From Polytrichum commune (taxonomy: Eukaryota > Streptophyta > Polytrichopsida > Polytrichales > Polytrichaceae), in assembly GCA_950295325.1 (NCBI GenBank), contig OX485807.1:45556796-45620795 (forward strand): a stretch of DNA of 64,000 nt, given 5' to 3'. Positions 1-13,832 of the stretch are shown here, one piece after another (within the stretch, counting starts at the first letter, position 1; each line of letters opens with the position of its first letter). The notes under the pieces were generated by a model. That model saw nothing but the letters and a program-made list of their open reading frames with translations, was not told the DNA's origin and did no database searches. The position numbers and the translations under genes were made by a program.

Positions 1-218
1 ATCTTCCCTTCCATTCATAACGAGTTGTCATTTCATACGCAACTATTTTCATGTATGCCTCACATTTTTGTTCACTTCCATGCCTTTATGTATAATAATA
101 GTAGCATACCATTATACATATGGGATTTTTAGTCGTCATTACTGGTCCATTTTTGAAATGTGCATCCTTATATAGTCTCATAATCAACAAAAAGTCTCCA
201 AATACCGAATATAGTGTT
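1..218. mobile_element. Diverged terminal fragment of the same transposon family
   Basis: AAAGTCTCCAAATACCGAAT followed by ATAGTGTT (192-218) is a diverged inverted copy of the left terminal repeat. The GAGAC-spaced subterminal pattern is also kept (TAGTCTCATAATC at 174-187). It is followed by ATGT. The other end lies outside the window. Confidence 0.55.
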
Positions 219-2599
219 ATGTGCTACACAAATTGTAACTCGTACTTATGAACATGTATGAAGGACCTCTACAAAACATACAACATTTGTACTTGTATGG
301 TAGTGTCACTAAACTTTATGGGATGAGTATTTAATATGGGATGAAACTAGGATGAATGAATTCTCATTTCCTTATCTCATCCATGCATGTATGGAAGAGG
401 CTGCAATATTAGGGTTTTGGAAGGGGTTATTGAGTTGAAAATGAGATCACTTCTTCCTTAGAGTTGCAGGAGGAATGGGCCACGCTGCTTTGTGGAGTTT
501 GATCAAAGGGGAGATTATAACGTAGATTGGCTTTGATTAGTGTGGAAATTAGGTGTAAAATAACAACAAAAAAAATTACAATATGGTTGCCTTGCCCCCG
601 TGAGAAAAAACTTTTGCAAGAGAAATTAGGAGCACATTAGTGAGGTGGGCCATGTCTTGCCCCCCAATTAGCCACTGAAAAAACATACATAGAAAAGGAA
701 ATATCTGATGGAACAATCTAACGACTAGTATGTTTTAAAATTGACAAACAAAATATAGTAATATGCGGTAATATGACGAAACTCGTATTTAGATAAATTT
801 GCACATATTTTCAAACCCCAGACTTTTTGGGCAAATCCATTGATACACGTCTTGTATACTATAATTTTATGAAAGATATGTGAATCCTTAGTGATTACTT
901 GAATGTTATACTATCCAAATATGCTAGAATATATTTTTTGGTGCTATAAAATCAAATGTTGAATGATGAAATGTAATCAATACAACCGTTTTAGTACCAT
1001 ATCCTTCCATACAATGCTATCATAGGATCTTACAATGGAATTCAACATGTCATAATTATGGACTTGGACTTAGTCCAATTTTACTTAAGTATCCGCTATT
1101 CTTTTGCACACATTCTATTCTACTTTGTTGTGCATTGCTTATGTTTCGCCAAAAAAATTTAAGATCTTAGATCTTAACCACATGCAATCCACACCATGTG
1201 AGAAAGAATTTGTGTTTCATTTGGCACATTTTCAAAATTCCAGCCCTTTCCATTTTCTACTTGATTTATGCTAAACCATATATTGACATAAAGGTATACA
1301 TGTGAACTTTGTCATCGTGTGTGTCACATGCAATGGTTTTGTGACAATACGTGTTTCGCTTCACAACCTTTCACATCCATGGTAACTATCTATATGTTCT
1401 AAAGAAAATTGATTGGTGATAATTTAATATTCTACATTGATGACCCTTCAACACCTTCCTCTCCTCAAAACCGAGCCTAGATAGTACCGACATGACATCA
1501 TTGATAATGTTTAATATTGGTCTCTAAAAGATTTGGTAAGATAAGCTCAAGAAGCGAGGTTGATGGGAAATTTAGGTGACCAAGGTCTTGGAGTATCACA
1601 AGAAACAACATAACTCCAAACGACACCGTCCTGAAGAATATGTGTGTTATAATTTGTTGTTCTGACATATGCCATTGGACACACATGTTATTGAGATTGA
1701 GTCGTTTGGAAACATATTTGTTACTATTATATGCACCATGAGTGGATCTATAGACCTCGTCGGCCCACATTCTTGTGATAGGTATGTAAGTCGAAGATGA
1801 AAATTTTGGGAATCCCTTGCATGCCATTGGTTTTTGTTTCTTAGTTGAAATGGCACCATTGACCATGAATTTATCTAATTGCATCAAGTCAGGATAATTT
1901 AAACATAAAGCTATTAGGAGCGGGCATTGTTGTGCCAAATGTGACCAAATTGATAGACATTACCTAAATTCTTGTCTCTTATGTCAAGTTGGGATAATGT
2001 TCCATGATACATGTTTTCGAGGTTATAGTACAAAAATTGGATAGAGACCATTTGCCTCACAATATCTCGAAGCAAGAGGGAGACAACAACCTTGCCTCAA
2101 GGGATTTGTTTGCACCAATTGCACAAAGTATGCATGGTATCCTAGGGTTTGAGGGTAATATGGCTTAGTTTAGAATAGGTCTTTGGACACCTTGGTTGTT
2201 AGACAATATTCCTAGATAGGGTATGTCATATAGCATAGTTATTGGGGTGGGCACTTATAAACATTGGGAAAATTGGTGGACTAAAACATAGGGTCTAGTT
2301 AATTCTTAGGAGAAAACATGTAGAGGTAAGATAGCATCCTTATTGATAAAAGTTGGCCATCTAGAAAACATAGGCATACACTTTATACCTGCCATTATGC
2401 ATCAGCATACCAAGAAAGGGATATAACAACTTTACTTTGTGTAAGATCATATTCATGGTCTACTTGAACTTGGACGAAGTTTCTTAAATAATCCTCATCA
2501 TTGAAAAATAATGGAACTCAATGTCTAATCCAATTAGGGTTTCAAGGTCTAGACTCCAGTTTTATGCCCATTTCTATGGAGTGTACAATTAGCTTGGCA
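219..2599. other. AT-rich sequence without a supportable gene
   Basis: Contains a 140-bp match (362-500) to 25022-25145. A minus-strand frame (1498-1938) faintly resembles a Copia pre-integrase stretch (DLGHLNFPSTSLLELILPNL) but is not secure. Confidence 0.5.
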
Positions 2600-4797
2600 A
2601 TATGGCATGAGTGTGGATGAAGCTTTATTTTCTAAAATGCAAGTCGGTTCCGTTGGAATTCATTTGGTGTGTGGAAGTACAAATAGGAGGCCTTCATTCT
2701 AATTTGTGTTAGGAAAATGAGCAAATGGGTGTCGTTGATTGGCCCTTTCAAATTTGATATGTCAAAGACAATTGTAGGATTGAAACCAAGTTGGAACAAT
2801 TAAATACTATGATCGATTGTAGGATAGTTCGTGCCATTCATGGTCCTACCATTTGCAATGTATCATTTAAAATCACTAATGAATTTTCAAGTGAGACACA
2901 ATATTACTAACCACGTGATTGCTTAGGGGTTCCTAGGCCTCTTCCAACACCACTTTCGACCATCAAACCCCATAATGTTGAATTTACTTTCATACGAGGA
3001 TACAACTTCCCTCCATTGCTCCTCCGTCCAATCCTTATGCTCTTTCGCCCATTCATGCCTTAACTATTTGTGACGATTTGAAAGGAGAGGCTTCTTCTTC
3101 TTAATTGTAATCCTTGGCGTTTTAGTGTTCTTCTTAATGTGTTAAGGGAAGTTGTGATATAAACATTTGAGACCTCTTGAAGAACCCTCTAACATTTTAT
3201 TGCGGTTCTTTGCTCTCTTGTTTGCACTATTTGTGCCAAATAATGATAATGCCTCTCACTAAGGGCGAGGTTCCATGTACCGGTCCCGGTCCATTTTTTG
3301 AAAAATAAATGGGTGGGCAGGTGGGAAAAGGGTGGTGTCATGTGTCCAAGCCCCCCTCACCCAAGGACCGGTATCCCCCATGGATGGGTGTCCCGCATTG
3401 TACGTTATACAAGGACCGGTGCCAAAGGACGGCTGGTCCTAATGGTCAAGAGAAGGACTTGTACTAGTTAGAGAGCTCCGGTGACCGGATCAGCCAGTCA
3501 CCTTGGGTACTAACAACCACTTTGTTGGCTCTGTCTGTAGGACAGAGACTATGCATCAACTTCTTCGTTTCCAGAGCAAATTTCCTAACCACTTTGTGTT
3601 CACACTTGGACGTTACTTGTTCTTGTTATTTTTGGTCCACTTTATGTAATGTGGATGTTAACTATAGTTTATATATAAGTGCTCCCTAAAATGCATTGAA
3701 AGAAATCTAGTTAACTATAGTTATTTCGGCAGCTATTGATTATTTATTTTAAAAATCTTGGGTGATAAATGAGTAGCTTTAATCCTTGACCCGTATTTGA
3801 GAAGAAGATGCACAAAATCCAAGAAAGGTTTGGTATAGTGAATAGCCATGGATTGGCATGAGCAAAGTAATCAAGTACAATTGTAGTCTTTTGTAGCAAA
3901 GGACAGAGCCTCATGGTTCTACGGTTTTCTTGTTCTTCAAGTCCTTTCTTTTGAGGGGTACTCCTAGGGCTCCTTGCTCTTGCACCATGCACTCTTTGTA
4001 CACTCAGAGCATAGTTGTGAGAAGAGATGAAAAGGAAAGAAGAGGTAGAAAATGATTGTATATTATGTCGTTAGAGTTCTCATCGTGAACTAAAGTGAAC
4101 TCATGGGAACGTGTATCTCATGATGTTTTCAAGAATTTGGATCTTAATAACAAAAAATACATATATAAAATGCAATGTGATAGTAATTGTTGGGTTTAAT
4201 AAATTTAAAAAAAAATCCAAGAACTACGCAAATGTATCAAGAATCACTTATATACAGCGTACAATCACGATTTCAACTGAAAGTAAAATATATAAATTTT
4301 TATATATTTCCATAGATGACATTCGTACCACCTATGGAAACCAAGGACACATAATTTGAAATTCATTCAATAAATGTACAAAAATTATTGTGCAAGTCAA
4401 ATCACGATGACCTTCATTGCCGGTCACCTTCATGAAATGTGACATCTTATTACTCACCAAATTTGGTGAGAAAGTAGGAAATCGGAATAAACTTGCACTC
4501 CACATAGAAGTACCCCTTCATTGAATGAGTGACATCACTCATTTTTTGGATAATGTCACCCATTTCTCACCCACTTAAAAAATGGACCGGTACCGGCACA
4601 TGGAACTTGGCCCTAAGAATGTGTGAATGCCCTAACCTTCCCTTATCCTCTAGCTTCCCTGTAGCTCCGTCACACTTAATGATGTGATTAACTGTTGATG
4701 GCGGTGTCCCTAGTTTCTTGGTTATTGTACGACAACTTTGTTATTTAGTACGGAGGGCAATAACAAATGCATAAATTTCTGAGGAAGTTTTGGGCAT
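2600..4797 (-). pseudogene. Tc1/mariner transposase relic, split by a MITE
   Basis: On the minus strand from ATG 4797 the frame gives MPKTSSEIYAFVIALRT, an HTH-like TITKKLGTPPSTVNHIIK and GKLEDKGRLGHSHILSERH. It continues across the MITE at 3263-4613 with HYHYLAQIVQTREQRTA, LNTLRRTLKRQGLQ, KPLLSNRHK, RHEWAKEHKDWTEEQWREVV and ESKFNIMGFDGRKWCWKRP. This is the order of a Tc1-type transposase: N-terminal paired helix-turn-helix, then WAxxHxxWT and the first catalytic block (S-D-ES, with the Asp lost). Stops and frameshifts interrupt it. The DD34E C-terminal half below about 2900 is barely recognisable (GRTMNGTNYPTI). The element is dead. Its outer ends were not located. Confidence 0.8.
3263..4613. 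mobile_element. 1.35-kb Harbinger-like TIR element inserted in the Tc1 relic
   Basis: Left end GGGCGAGGTTCCATGTACCG. Right end is the inverted complement of GGGCCAAGTTCCATGTGCCG, and homology continues through CGGTCCATTTTTT. TAA flanks at 3260-3262 and 4614-4616. Removing it joins the two parts of the Tc1 reading frame. No transposase frame is visible inside, so it is non-autonomous. Confidence 0.8.
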
Positions 4798-5842
4798 GAT
4801 GGAAGGGGGGATTGAAGCAAGGACTTCGTAACTGCAAAGCAAAAAGTGTTAACTAATGACTTATCGCATACTATATCATGGATTGCTCTTGTAATTCAAC
4901 AAATTTGAAGAGTTCCAAAGTGATGCAACGCATCACATTCACGTTTTTTTATCATTTACTACTGGCTTGTGAGAATAATCATCACGGAAATTGATGTAAA
5001 ACTAGCTACATACTTTATTTAAACCGTGTTGGCACCACATCATGTAAGATTTTCCCATTTCCAAAAAAATGTCAACTTTGTATGTTTGTAAAGAGTATTG
5101 CATTACGTTTGGAAGTTACTATAGGTTCTCAATCTTCGCTACTACAGTAGGACCTACTTGTTCCTCAAACTTCCACCCATATGTTGTCACTTTTGGGATA
5201 AAAAATAGTATGAATATGTTATATTTATGGATTGAAGCAATGTGACATTGAGATGATGCATTACCAATCCTTCATATCTTTGCAAACCTTTGTTGTCCAA
5301 GAACCATTAGGCATAACATCGGGGCTCCATCAGATCTACGAAGATGCCCATGAAAGCAAGAAAAGATATTGTCTTTTATGTTCATTAGTCAACTTGCAGT
5401 TTAACTTTGCAAGCCAAACAAAATTAGATGTGAATATACAAAGCCACAAATGACTACGTAAAAACACTCATATACAATGGAGTCGGTGGTGGTGCAGGAA
5501 AAAAAACACATGACAAAAGTCCCCCAAAAAGAGATTATGCTCCATTCTTAATTTAAGAAAGTAAAAATAATTTCACAAAAGTGGGGCCTACCCAAGGTAA
5601 TTTGCATGGAAAAAATACAACCTATTCACAAAGGCAATATGATTACTGGTGTAGAAAGCATCAAAACAATTGCTACATCACTTCCTTACTTCTTAAGCGC
5701 GTCATCATCGACCAGAATAAAAGAGCTGGGATGACGAACGCAAAACAATGCACACCAATGGTCGTGGACCTTTAGATGCGCGTTTACATATTGGTGTAGC
5801 CTCTCCGCCAAACTGATCAAATTGTGCGTGGATACGGGCTAC
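4798..5842. other. AT-rich sequence, nothing recognised
   Basis: Short frames only, without splice signals, repeats or protein motifs I can support. Confidence 0.5.
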
Positions 5843-7019
5843 CTCCTTTTGGGTGCTCATCACATTAGCGGTATTGTGTATTTGATTGTGGAAGCAATTG
5901 TAGGTGTTTATAAATAAACTCTCCTGTCTATTGAATTATTGGTTTTGAATAAAGAGCAGAATGCTTGTCTTGACTCTTAATGAAGTTGTGGCTATCCTTA
6001 AAGCATGCATGGTAGAGGCTAATTAACAAGTGGAATAAAATGGGTCAAGTAGCTTCATTGTGTTCAAGATACTTTGAGTTTTGATTGATGTCAGAACTAC
6101 AAGATCCAAGGAAGGAAAATCAAGACAAGAATACACCTAAAGCTAGAATTGTAAAAAAAGTGGTAAACCCAAAATATCACCTTCAAATTAAGATTTGGTG
6201 TGCTAGGAAGGTTTATGAGATGCGTAGAAAATTTGGTTATGGTTGCGTAAAAAATGGCCAACAACAAGTAGACTTACGATCTTACTCATCATTTAATGAA
6301 AATCATCTTATGATCTTACCAATCTTTTCAAACAATAATTGCATTAGCTTCTAAGATACAAGTATATTGTAGACTTAGATGCTTATGGGTTACATATGGG
6401 GAATGAAAAACTCTTCGACGATTTTATGATGAATGCTAGGGTTGTGCATTTTACATATGATAGGGATTGATTGTTATTCAAAACTATATTCGTGTACTTA
6501 TATTAATGACTATACATTAATGTGATTTCTTTATTGTTAACATATTGTCACTTATATGTTTGTCATTGAAATTGTACATGTATTGCTTGATTTTAAGGGG
6601 AAAAAAAAAACTTGTATATAGGGGTTTTGTTTAGAATATATAACTGCAAAAGCACGTGATTCTTGGATTTTTATGAAAGGTGCATCCCTAGGGGGGGGGT
6701 CTTGACCCGTGATGTACAAACAATGTGATTGGTTGAGAAGTTGGAGATAGTCCAAGTTCACTTTATAATAGACCTTGAAGGCATGAAAGACCAAAGAAGT
6801 TGAATAAACGAAAGCTCTACATGATGCCTACATGACAACAAGTGGATTCTACCTCAAATTATTCAAGAAAACCAAAATTCACAACATGTAACCAATTGGA
6901 CTTGGAAACACTAGGATTTTGACCAATTATGCCCAAAATCCTCCCCAGACATTGTCAAGAGATTTTGCTTTTTGTCAAAGCCTTTTTACTATACGATAGA
7001 CCAAGAATTGTGACTATGA

Positions 7020-7700
7020 ACATCCGGATGACACGCAGGAGGATCTCAGTGCTCCCAATTGCAAAAGAGTTTAATAACAGATAACTTGTCCTGCAAAGTA
7101 CTTACTTATATTGTATAGGACACATTGTGTCTGCACAGAAGACCCAGTAACAACGGCCAGGGTGCCTACCACTTCCAGTGTCGCCCCATTCAGCCAGGTG
7201 GAGGGTGGCCGGTGGGTGATCGAGCAGCTGCCAGATCTTGGTAGAGCTACAGTTCCTACGGTACTTCGCAGTCTTCGCTACTGCGGATACTAGGGCCTGG
7301 CGCACAGCCAGGTGGCCCCCCGTGGTTGGTCGGTAGGGGCCATGTTCAAACCTTTGCTGGAGGCTGATACCTCAGGTGGGCACAAAGTGCACTGCTGCGT
7401 CCGCTTCATCTCCCCCCGCCTTTCATTCAGCCTATTTGGGGTGTCGTGAGAGAGAAAGGAGAAAGAGGAAATTGGAGTTCCACAGTAAGAAACTTGCAAA
7501 GAATTACCTGGTAGAGGACAACGAATCTGTGGCTTCCGGGCTGGGGCGGAGGGTTCGATTCGCCACCCTCGTCGGTGGAGCGGGATGAGATTCATCGCCT
7601 CTGCCATGCACAACGGCTAATGGTTGCTCATGTGCGCGGCACTCTTAAGGATGGTATGGCCATGGCCACACCAATTCTTGCCATAGTTTATACTGGAAAA
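7020..7700. repeat. GC-rich block duplicated at 28140-28790
   Basis: Stands out from AT-rich surroundings. A plus-strand frame RERRKRKLEFHSKKLAKNYL, EDNESVAS, GRRVRFATL is kept open in both copies, but substitutions are largely amino-acid-changing and the upstream part differs, so coding is doubtful. A possible old captured gene piece or TE body. Confidence 0.3.
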
Positions 7701-9149
7701 AACCTAATGTGACTACCTTCAATATTCAATATTGAATGTCCATGCAATGCGGTAAATGGTTATGACACCTCCAATCAAAAAGCTTTTGTTTGGATCACGT
7801 CGTATTGACCATGGTCAATTTTACAATTTCTACTTGATAAATAAATTACATTTCAAATAGTTTGATACCTTGTGACCTTGAGATCACCCATGAATACAAA
7901 TTGAGGTCACCCTTGGAATTGATTTTATTCACATGGTTACTTTGAGCCATCTAGTAAAAGGCGAGGAAGTGCAGGTATGAAAGCCTTGATGGGAACTTTT
8001 AAGGAAGAAGCATTAGTCGGCGTCACATGTTGGGAACTCAAATCTCACCTATTCCTACATTCACCTATTCCTACGTTCACGTATAGCAGTGAAATTTGGG
8101 AGGTGACTTGAAAAACTCTCATCGGAAAGTCTTTGAGAAGGGCATAAAGATGCAAATTTGGAGAACTTCCCATAGAATTATAGGCTCTCAAGCTTACTAT
8201 GCGCTTTCAACAACGGCTCACCCACATATCCTTTTGGTTAGTCAGTAAAGCAACCTCACTATCCCAACACCTAGCCGGACAAGGATTTAACACTTCATAC
8301 AAATCAACAACCATGTGGAAGCCACCGCAGGGTTTATCTCATTGGGAAACCCATGAAAACCCAACCACATCAAAAGCAACATATGTTGATATGAAGGAGG
8401 CTTTTCTTGCTAAATAGTGGAACTTTTTCCATCTCTCTAGGAAGAAACTAAATTACCTCCACCTCAAGGATTTTGTTAAATACGAGTGTGAATTGTACTT
8501 GAAGCAAGGTGACACAAGCACGGTCAAGTACACAACTCCATTACCTTGTATAGGTTTAAGTGAAGTGATCCAAAACTATATATTAACGTTAAATTTTGTG
8601 AAAGGACAAAAATCATAAGATTTGAAAAAGATATTGATCTACAAAGCCAAACAATTTATGTTGAAAAAACGAATTTCAAGAGAGTCTACATATTTTAGAA
8701 GATGGTGCAAGTTGTGTGCAAGTAGACATATTGAACATGTAATTGTCTTAAATATGCTTTAAACATGATAAAATCATTAAATCAAATTTCTCTACAATTT
8801 TTTTTGTAATAGTGTCTTCAAATTTATTATGAATTAAATGAATATGAAAAAAAAATCCAACTTCAAAATATTTAAGGTCCTACATCCAAAACCATATTTA
8901 GCCATTACCTTTTGAGTAATAATTTTATTGATTAGATTTAAAGATCTCATCTTGATGGTGTACATTTAGGTACCTCACACAACAATAAAAGGCATCATGA
9001 ACAAAAGTCCAATTTAAACAACACATTGGTTCTATATTTAGGCATTTTACCTAAATATTTATAGTTTTAGTACATCGGAGCATTTTTTTTTGCATACTTG
9101 ACAATGCTTGCTCCCGACCATTGACTCCACCACCATGCAAGATCATTGT

Positions 9150-9480
9150 TGCCTACCGCACCTCAAAGCATAACTTGCCATTGAAACTAGACGATGGATG
9201 ATTACCCCTATCTCTAGAGATACTAGACTATGCCACTTTTGTTCCTATAATGCAATTAAAATTGAGGCACATTTCGTATTGGAATGTCCCTTATACAACC
9301 CCAATAGAGATTAGTTTCCATCATTGTTTGAGAATGTAGTTCCAAGGAGCCTCAAGTTGTCCTTTTAATTGGACTACCGAGTTTATATTAGCCTCTATCC
9401 CACGGAGGCTGCCGCACTTTGTCATATCTACATAATTAACTAGTTTGAAACCTTCCTAATGTACTTTCAATCCCATTAGC
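9150..9480 (+). pseudogene. LINE reverse-transcriptase C-terminal relic
   Basis: The frame from 9180 reads IETRRWMITPISRDTRLCHF then CSYNAIKIEAHFVLECPLYN and stops at 9312-9314. This is the typical tail of non-LTR retrotransposon RT proteins: IExGRW, IPRxxRLCxxC, ExHFVLxCPLY. After the stop the same frame continues FPSLFENVVPRSL before another stop, so it is a decayed copy. An upstream frameshift separates KHNL from IET. Confidence 0.7.
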
Positions 9481-9566
9481 CTTTTCGGCTTCTCATAGTT
9501 TTAAATCAATTTCATTTCATTTCATTTCATATTTAATTTTTTTGAATAATTCCAAGTTATCTGACA

Positions 9567-12500
9567 TGCCTCAAAGTCTATCTTGGGTTGTTAGTTTTCA
9601 ATACTATCTTAGGCTTTGCAGATTTGCCATGATCACTGGGCCAAACGACAAGTAGCTTACAAAGTGACCATATATGTGCATGAGTGGGCAAATATTTCGA
9701 TAACTAGGATGGTGATTTGAAACACACACTTGCAATTGACTCAATAGTCCTTTGGTGTAGAAGTGACCATGTGGCAAATGGCTACTTCAACACAAAAGAC
9801 CATTGTGTCAGATGCAAGTGTGTGGTGGTACCCATAATCCTAGTAGTGCAAGGATGGCGTAATAGAGTTATTTGTAAAGAAAAGCGGCAAATCAATGGAC
9901 ATGGAAATTTGAGCCAATTCAGTCACTAACCATACTATTTAATTTATAAAACGGTTATTCATTGAAATACTGTGGTTGTTCCATGCTTTTTCATAGTACG
10001 GTTTAGTTCATTTCCAAGAATTTCAATTTTGAATCAATAATTTGGGAAGACAAACTACTTTATCTATAACTAGTAGCCGGTTTTCCCATTTATTGAAGCA
10101 GATGAAACCTTGGGTTGAGTCCCAACATTTGAGTTTATGAGAATCAACACAAAGTTACAAAAGTTTTCTCAATGCTTAAATTATCATACACAACGAGTGG
10201 TGTCGGGCTATTGAAAACCAACTTTCTAGTTTGTCCTACTTGGAGAATGGGTGGGCCAAGCTAGCCTTGCATTGGCCGATCCAAGATTTAGGATAGCAAG
10301 TCCCATGCACATACCCTATTTTAGATCCCGAAATTCTCTCAAAGTTTGAGGGATGAAAAGAGGAGGTCTCAAAAGTTTCACCCACCTTTCACAATAGGTT
10401 TTCGTACACGACAAGCTAACAAGCTCTTAGGAGGGTTTTTTCAATGCATAAACATGGTTTCATCCCTTTTTGAGGCATTTTACAGATAACTCTAATGTGT
10501 TTTTCTACCTTTCTTTCCATAATTTTGAAGCACAAGAAATTCTAGATATCTTTCCATTGTTTGTTTATTCTCATTATAAAGCTTAATGTTGTAGGCAAAG
10601 AAAGGTTGAGGTGGGTAGTGCATTGTAGCATGTCATATAACATTGTGTCTATTATGGCACGTATAATACACATTTATCTGGAAGATATCCAAAAACATTT
10701 ATGCAAGAGAATGTCTACCATACCATGCAATGTGAAATTTTCAAGCATGGCCCTCAGGCTCCCACCCTTGGACAAATACCCTTAAATTCCAACATTGAAC
10801 TCCACTCTGGACATTCTCCTCATACAAAAAATTTCAGCATTTCTATTGGTTTTCCAAAAAGCATTTGGGTTTATGATTCCGTCTAAACAGTTTAGTAGAC
10901 TCTAACTAATATGCAATAAAATAGATATATTATATATGTTATAAACTGCCTATATTTTGGTATTTTAGGTCATCCATCCCCCTTTGCCACTTGATAAATA
11001 ATAATGAAATGTTGTGCTACAATTTAATTTTCAAATGGTAGTCGTACTCATGTGACATCATTTGTCCATTAAAGTTCACATCGTTTTAACAGCCTAGGTT
11101 AACTAGTCAATATGTGTTCCCAATATTAATTTTGATATATGTCCACACTTGCCCATTTTGGGAAGCCAGCTTGGAGATTGAACAACACCATAATTCACGC
11201 CGGTGTTATAAATAAAATAAAAATAGCATCGGTGTGCTTTTATATTGATGTGAATGGGAACATGTTCTTCCTTGACATGATCATGTGATACCAAGCTTCA
11301 CAGTAAGGGTAAAATAACTTGGCCTACTAAAGAGGACTACATCTTGAGCATTTTTTGTTATTTTATGTACATTGGCATTTGGCATGAAAAAATGGTAAAA
11401 GAGTTAACATTATTCAAGTGACTAAGGAGGTTGGGTGGAGCCAGGAATATGTGGGGTTGAGTCCGAGAACTATGCCTTGCCGATTCCTTGCCCATAATAT
11501 TCAACCTAGAAATCTAAGACCTTGTTGGGTTAAAATAACCAACATGTGTTAATTGTTGAGCTACGGGCCCGTGTGTGAACGGGCAGAGGTTGGTGGATTC
11601 AATGTGCATTGGGTTTAATTTTGGACATCAACAACATGAACGGCAAAGCACGCCGAGATTGAGCAATCAAGGACTACATGGGGAGGTCACTTAGGGCATT
11701 TTAAAAACGATGTGCGGCATAATATAGGGAGGATTAAAATCATTTGACATAAAAATTATAAAAAAATTCCAAATAATGAAGGGTCCATTAAAAGTACATA
11801 AGCCCATTACAAGTAAAATAGATAGGTATAAAATATGGGCCATTCCCTTTTAGTAAAAATAATATAGGGGCTGAAAATAAGGATCTTAGGATGTATGTTT
11901 AGTAGAATCAATTTCGTACGCATGCCTCACGAGGGATGGATGAAAAATTACTCATCATTCACCCAAAAATGGATGAAATTGGAAGCGTAACTCTATGCCC
12001 GACTTCTCTTGGTGGTTTTTCTCCCCGTCTCTTTTGAAACTCTTCAACCCGATTGTAGGGCGCCCGTTTGTGCACAACATTTGAGCCTCACTGTTGTGTT
12101 TAGGGTTTAGGATTGTTTAGGATAACCATGAGCTACAATTCTACAAATGAGGTGTACACTCTTGATAGGAATGATTCAGAGCAACTGTCCAAGTTTGTGA
12201 CAGAACGAACTATATAAGATTCATGACCAAGCTTAAAGTGTTTCACACTATATGGTTTTGGTCTTCAATAGCATGTAAAGTGATTTTGAATAAAGGATTT
12301 TTATGGAGCGGGTGTTGTGTTTGTGAACACACACACAATCTTCTTGTGTTTGTAAATACACACTCAATCATGTTGTGTTCCATCCTAAGTCTTCTTTTTG
12401 TATTTTCACTTTAAGTTTTTGTACTTGGTTTTTGCAATGGTACGTAATTTTTATATTTTTTTGTTGCCATGCTTTTCCCATCACTTTTGCATTGCATACA

Positions 12501-12767
12501 TTCTTAAATTCAATTTTTTTAATTAAAAGGAATATAGACTACAAAAAATTTCAATGACATGGGCATTATAAGTAATGGTAGGGTACCAAAAAGTAGGCCA
12601 TTTTAGAATATTCTGTAATTATAGGGAGCTTTTAATTCGTGCCTTGGAGGTAAATAGCCCCTAAACAAATACCCCTCCGCCGCACGTGGTACACAAAAAT
12701 CCTACTGAGTGACCTCCCCGTGAAGGACTATAACCCCAACACAAGCTTTCTTGGGATTATTGGGCTA
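9567..12767. other. Unit 1-specific sequence, mostly featureless
   Basis: Absent from unit 2. 11690-12260 is a diverged repeat of 15046-15990 and 34797-35750 (shared GCGGCATAATATAGGGAGG and the MSYN...NEV fragment). The rest shows no gene. Confidence 0.5.
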
Positions 12768-13263
12768 CAATTTCACCTCCTAGTTGATTATGTTGGTAAA
12801 TGGATTTATTGTTAGCATGGAACCGGCTCATAGAGTTGAATAATGTTATGGAAGTGAACAAATTTCCTCCATAATGTTTTATAATTTATTTTATAATTTA
12901 TTGTTTAGGTATGAAATTTTTAAGTATTATGCCAAAGTTTGCTAGAATAGATTTCAAAAGGTTTCATTTTAGAATTGAACAACTCTTATCATAGAATCAA
13001 ATATTGTTTACTTGTTAGCTCAAAATTTATCTTTACATATTCATCATGTCTCTTGGAACCCAATACCTAATGAGCTAATTACACACTAACTTGTATCTGA
13101 ATACCCTCACTAAGTGTCCTATATCCGATACCCTAGCCAACCAATCATAGCAAAGGAATGGGAAGGAATTTTCTTGTCCTTGAAACCATGCTTACCTTGT
13201 CATATTTAAAGAAATTGTTTTCTTGATTTTCGGTACTTGCCACTCTCATGACATAAGTGCTCC

Positions 13264-13832
13264 CCCTTGGTAAGCAAATCCCATGTTATACGCAAGGGTC
13301 ATCAGCGTTAGAACGGCTTAAAGGACAGCTTTTGTAAAACTTATATCAAATTATACAAAAATAAAAGGACCAAAAAGTTGGGAGAAGACCAAATTAAAGA
13401 AAATGAGATGTAGAAAAAGTTGAGTTGCATTTTTTTAAAATTAAAATTAAAAACCCCATAATATATATAAAGAATTGCCTATGAAATTTTTTAAAAGATC
13501 CATACAAGTAATTACCTCCAATTAAAATTAAAAGGCATTAGCAATGTTTTATTTATAATTTAAAAAATATTTATAATTTAAAAATCCCAAAAAGTTGGGT
13601 AGTTTGGCCTACGCTACATGTATTAGAAAACCTTATATAATTAGGTTTTTAATGCAATTATGTGTTTCAAGGAATATTAATTTCTTATATATAATTACAT
13701 TTTTGGATTCCTTGTTAGAAGGGCTATAAGAGTTTCCTACATTAAAACAAATCATATCACTTGAGATGGGACTAAAATGCATTAAAAGTGATTACAATCA
13801 TGGCCATATAATATGGGAGTTACATACCCGAG
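13264..13832. mobile_element. MITE of the CCCGGGTACGC family, diverged copy in unit 1
   Basis: Flanked by the 8-bp TSD AGTGCTCC (13256-13263 and 13833-13840). Ends are diverged (CCTTGGTAAGC; TACATACCCGAG). The internal AACGGCTTAAAGGACAGCTT and AAAAGTTGGG segments match the other copies. 8-bp TSDs suggest hAT-type mobilisation. Confidence 0.75.

Noticed and set aside
1498-1938. Possible Copia retrotransposon fragment on the minus strand (DLGHLNFPSTSLLELILPNL)
   Set aside because: One short resemblance to a pre-integrase stretch plus a degenerate zinc-knuckle-like GHIWHN, without protease, integrase or RT motifs or LTRs.
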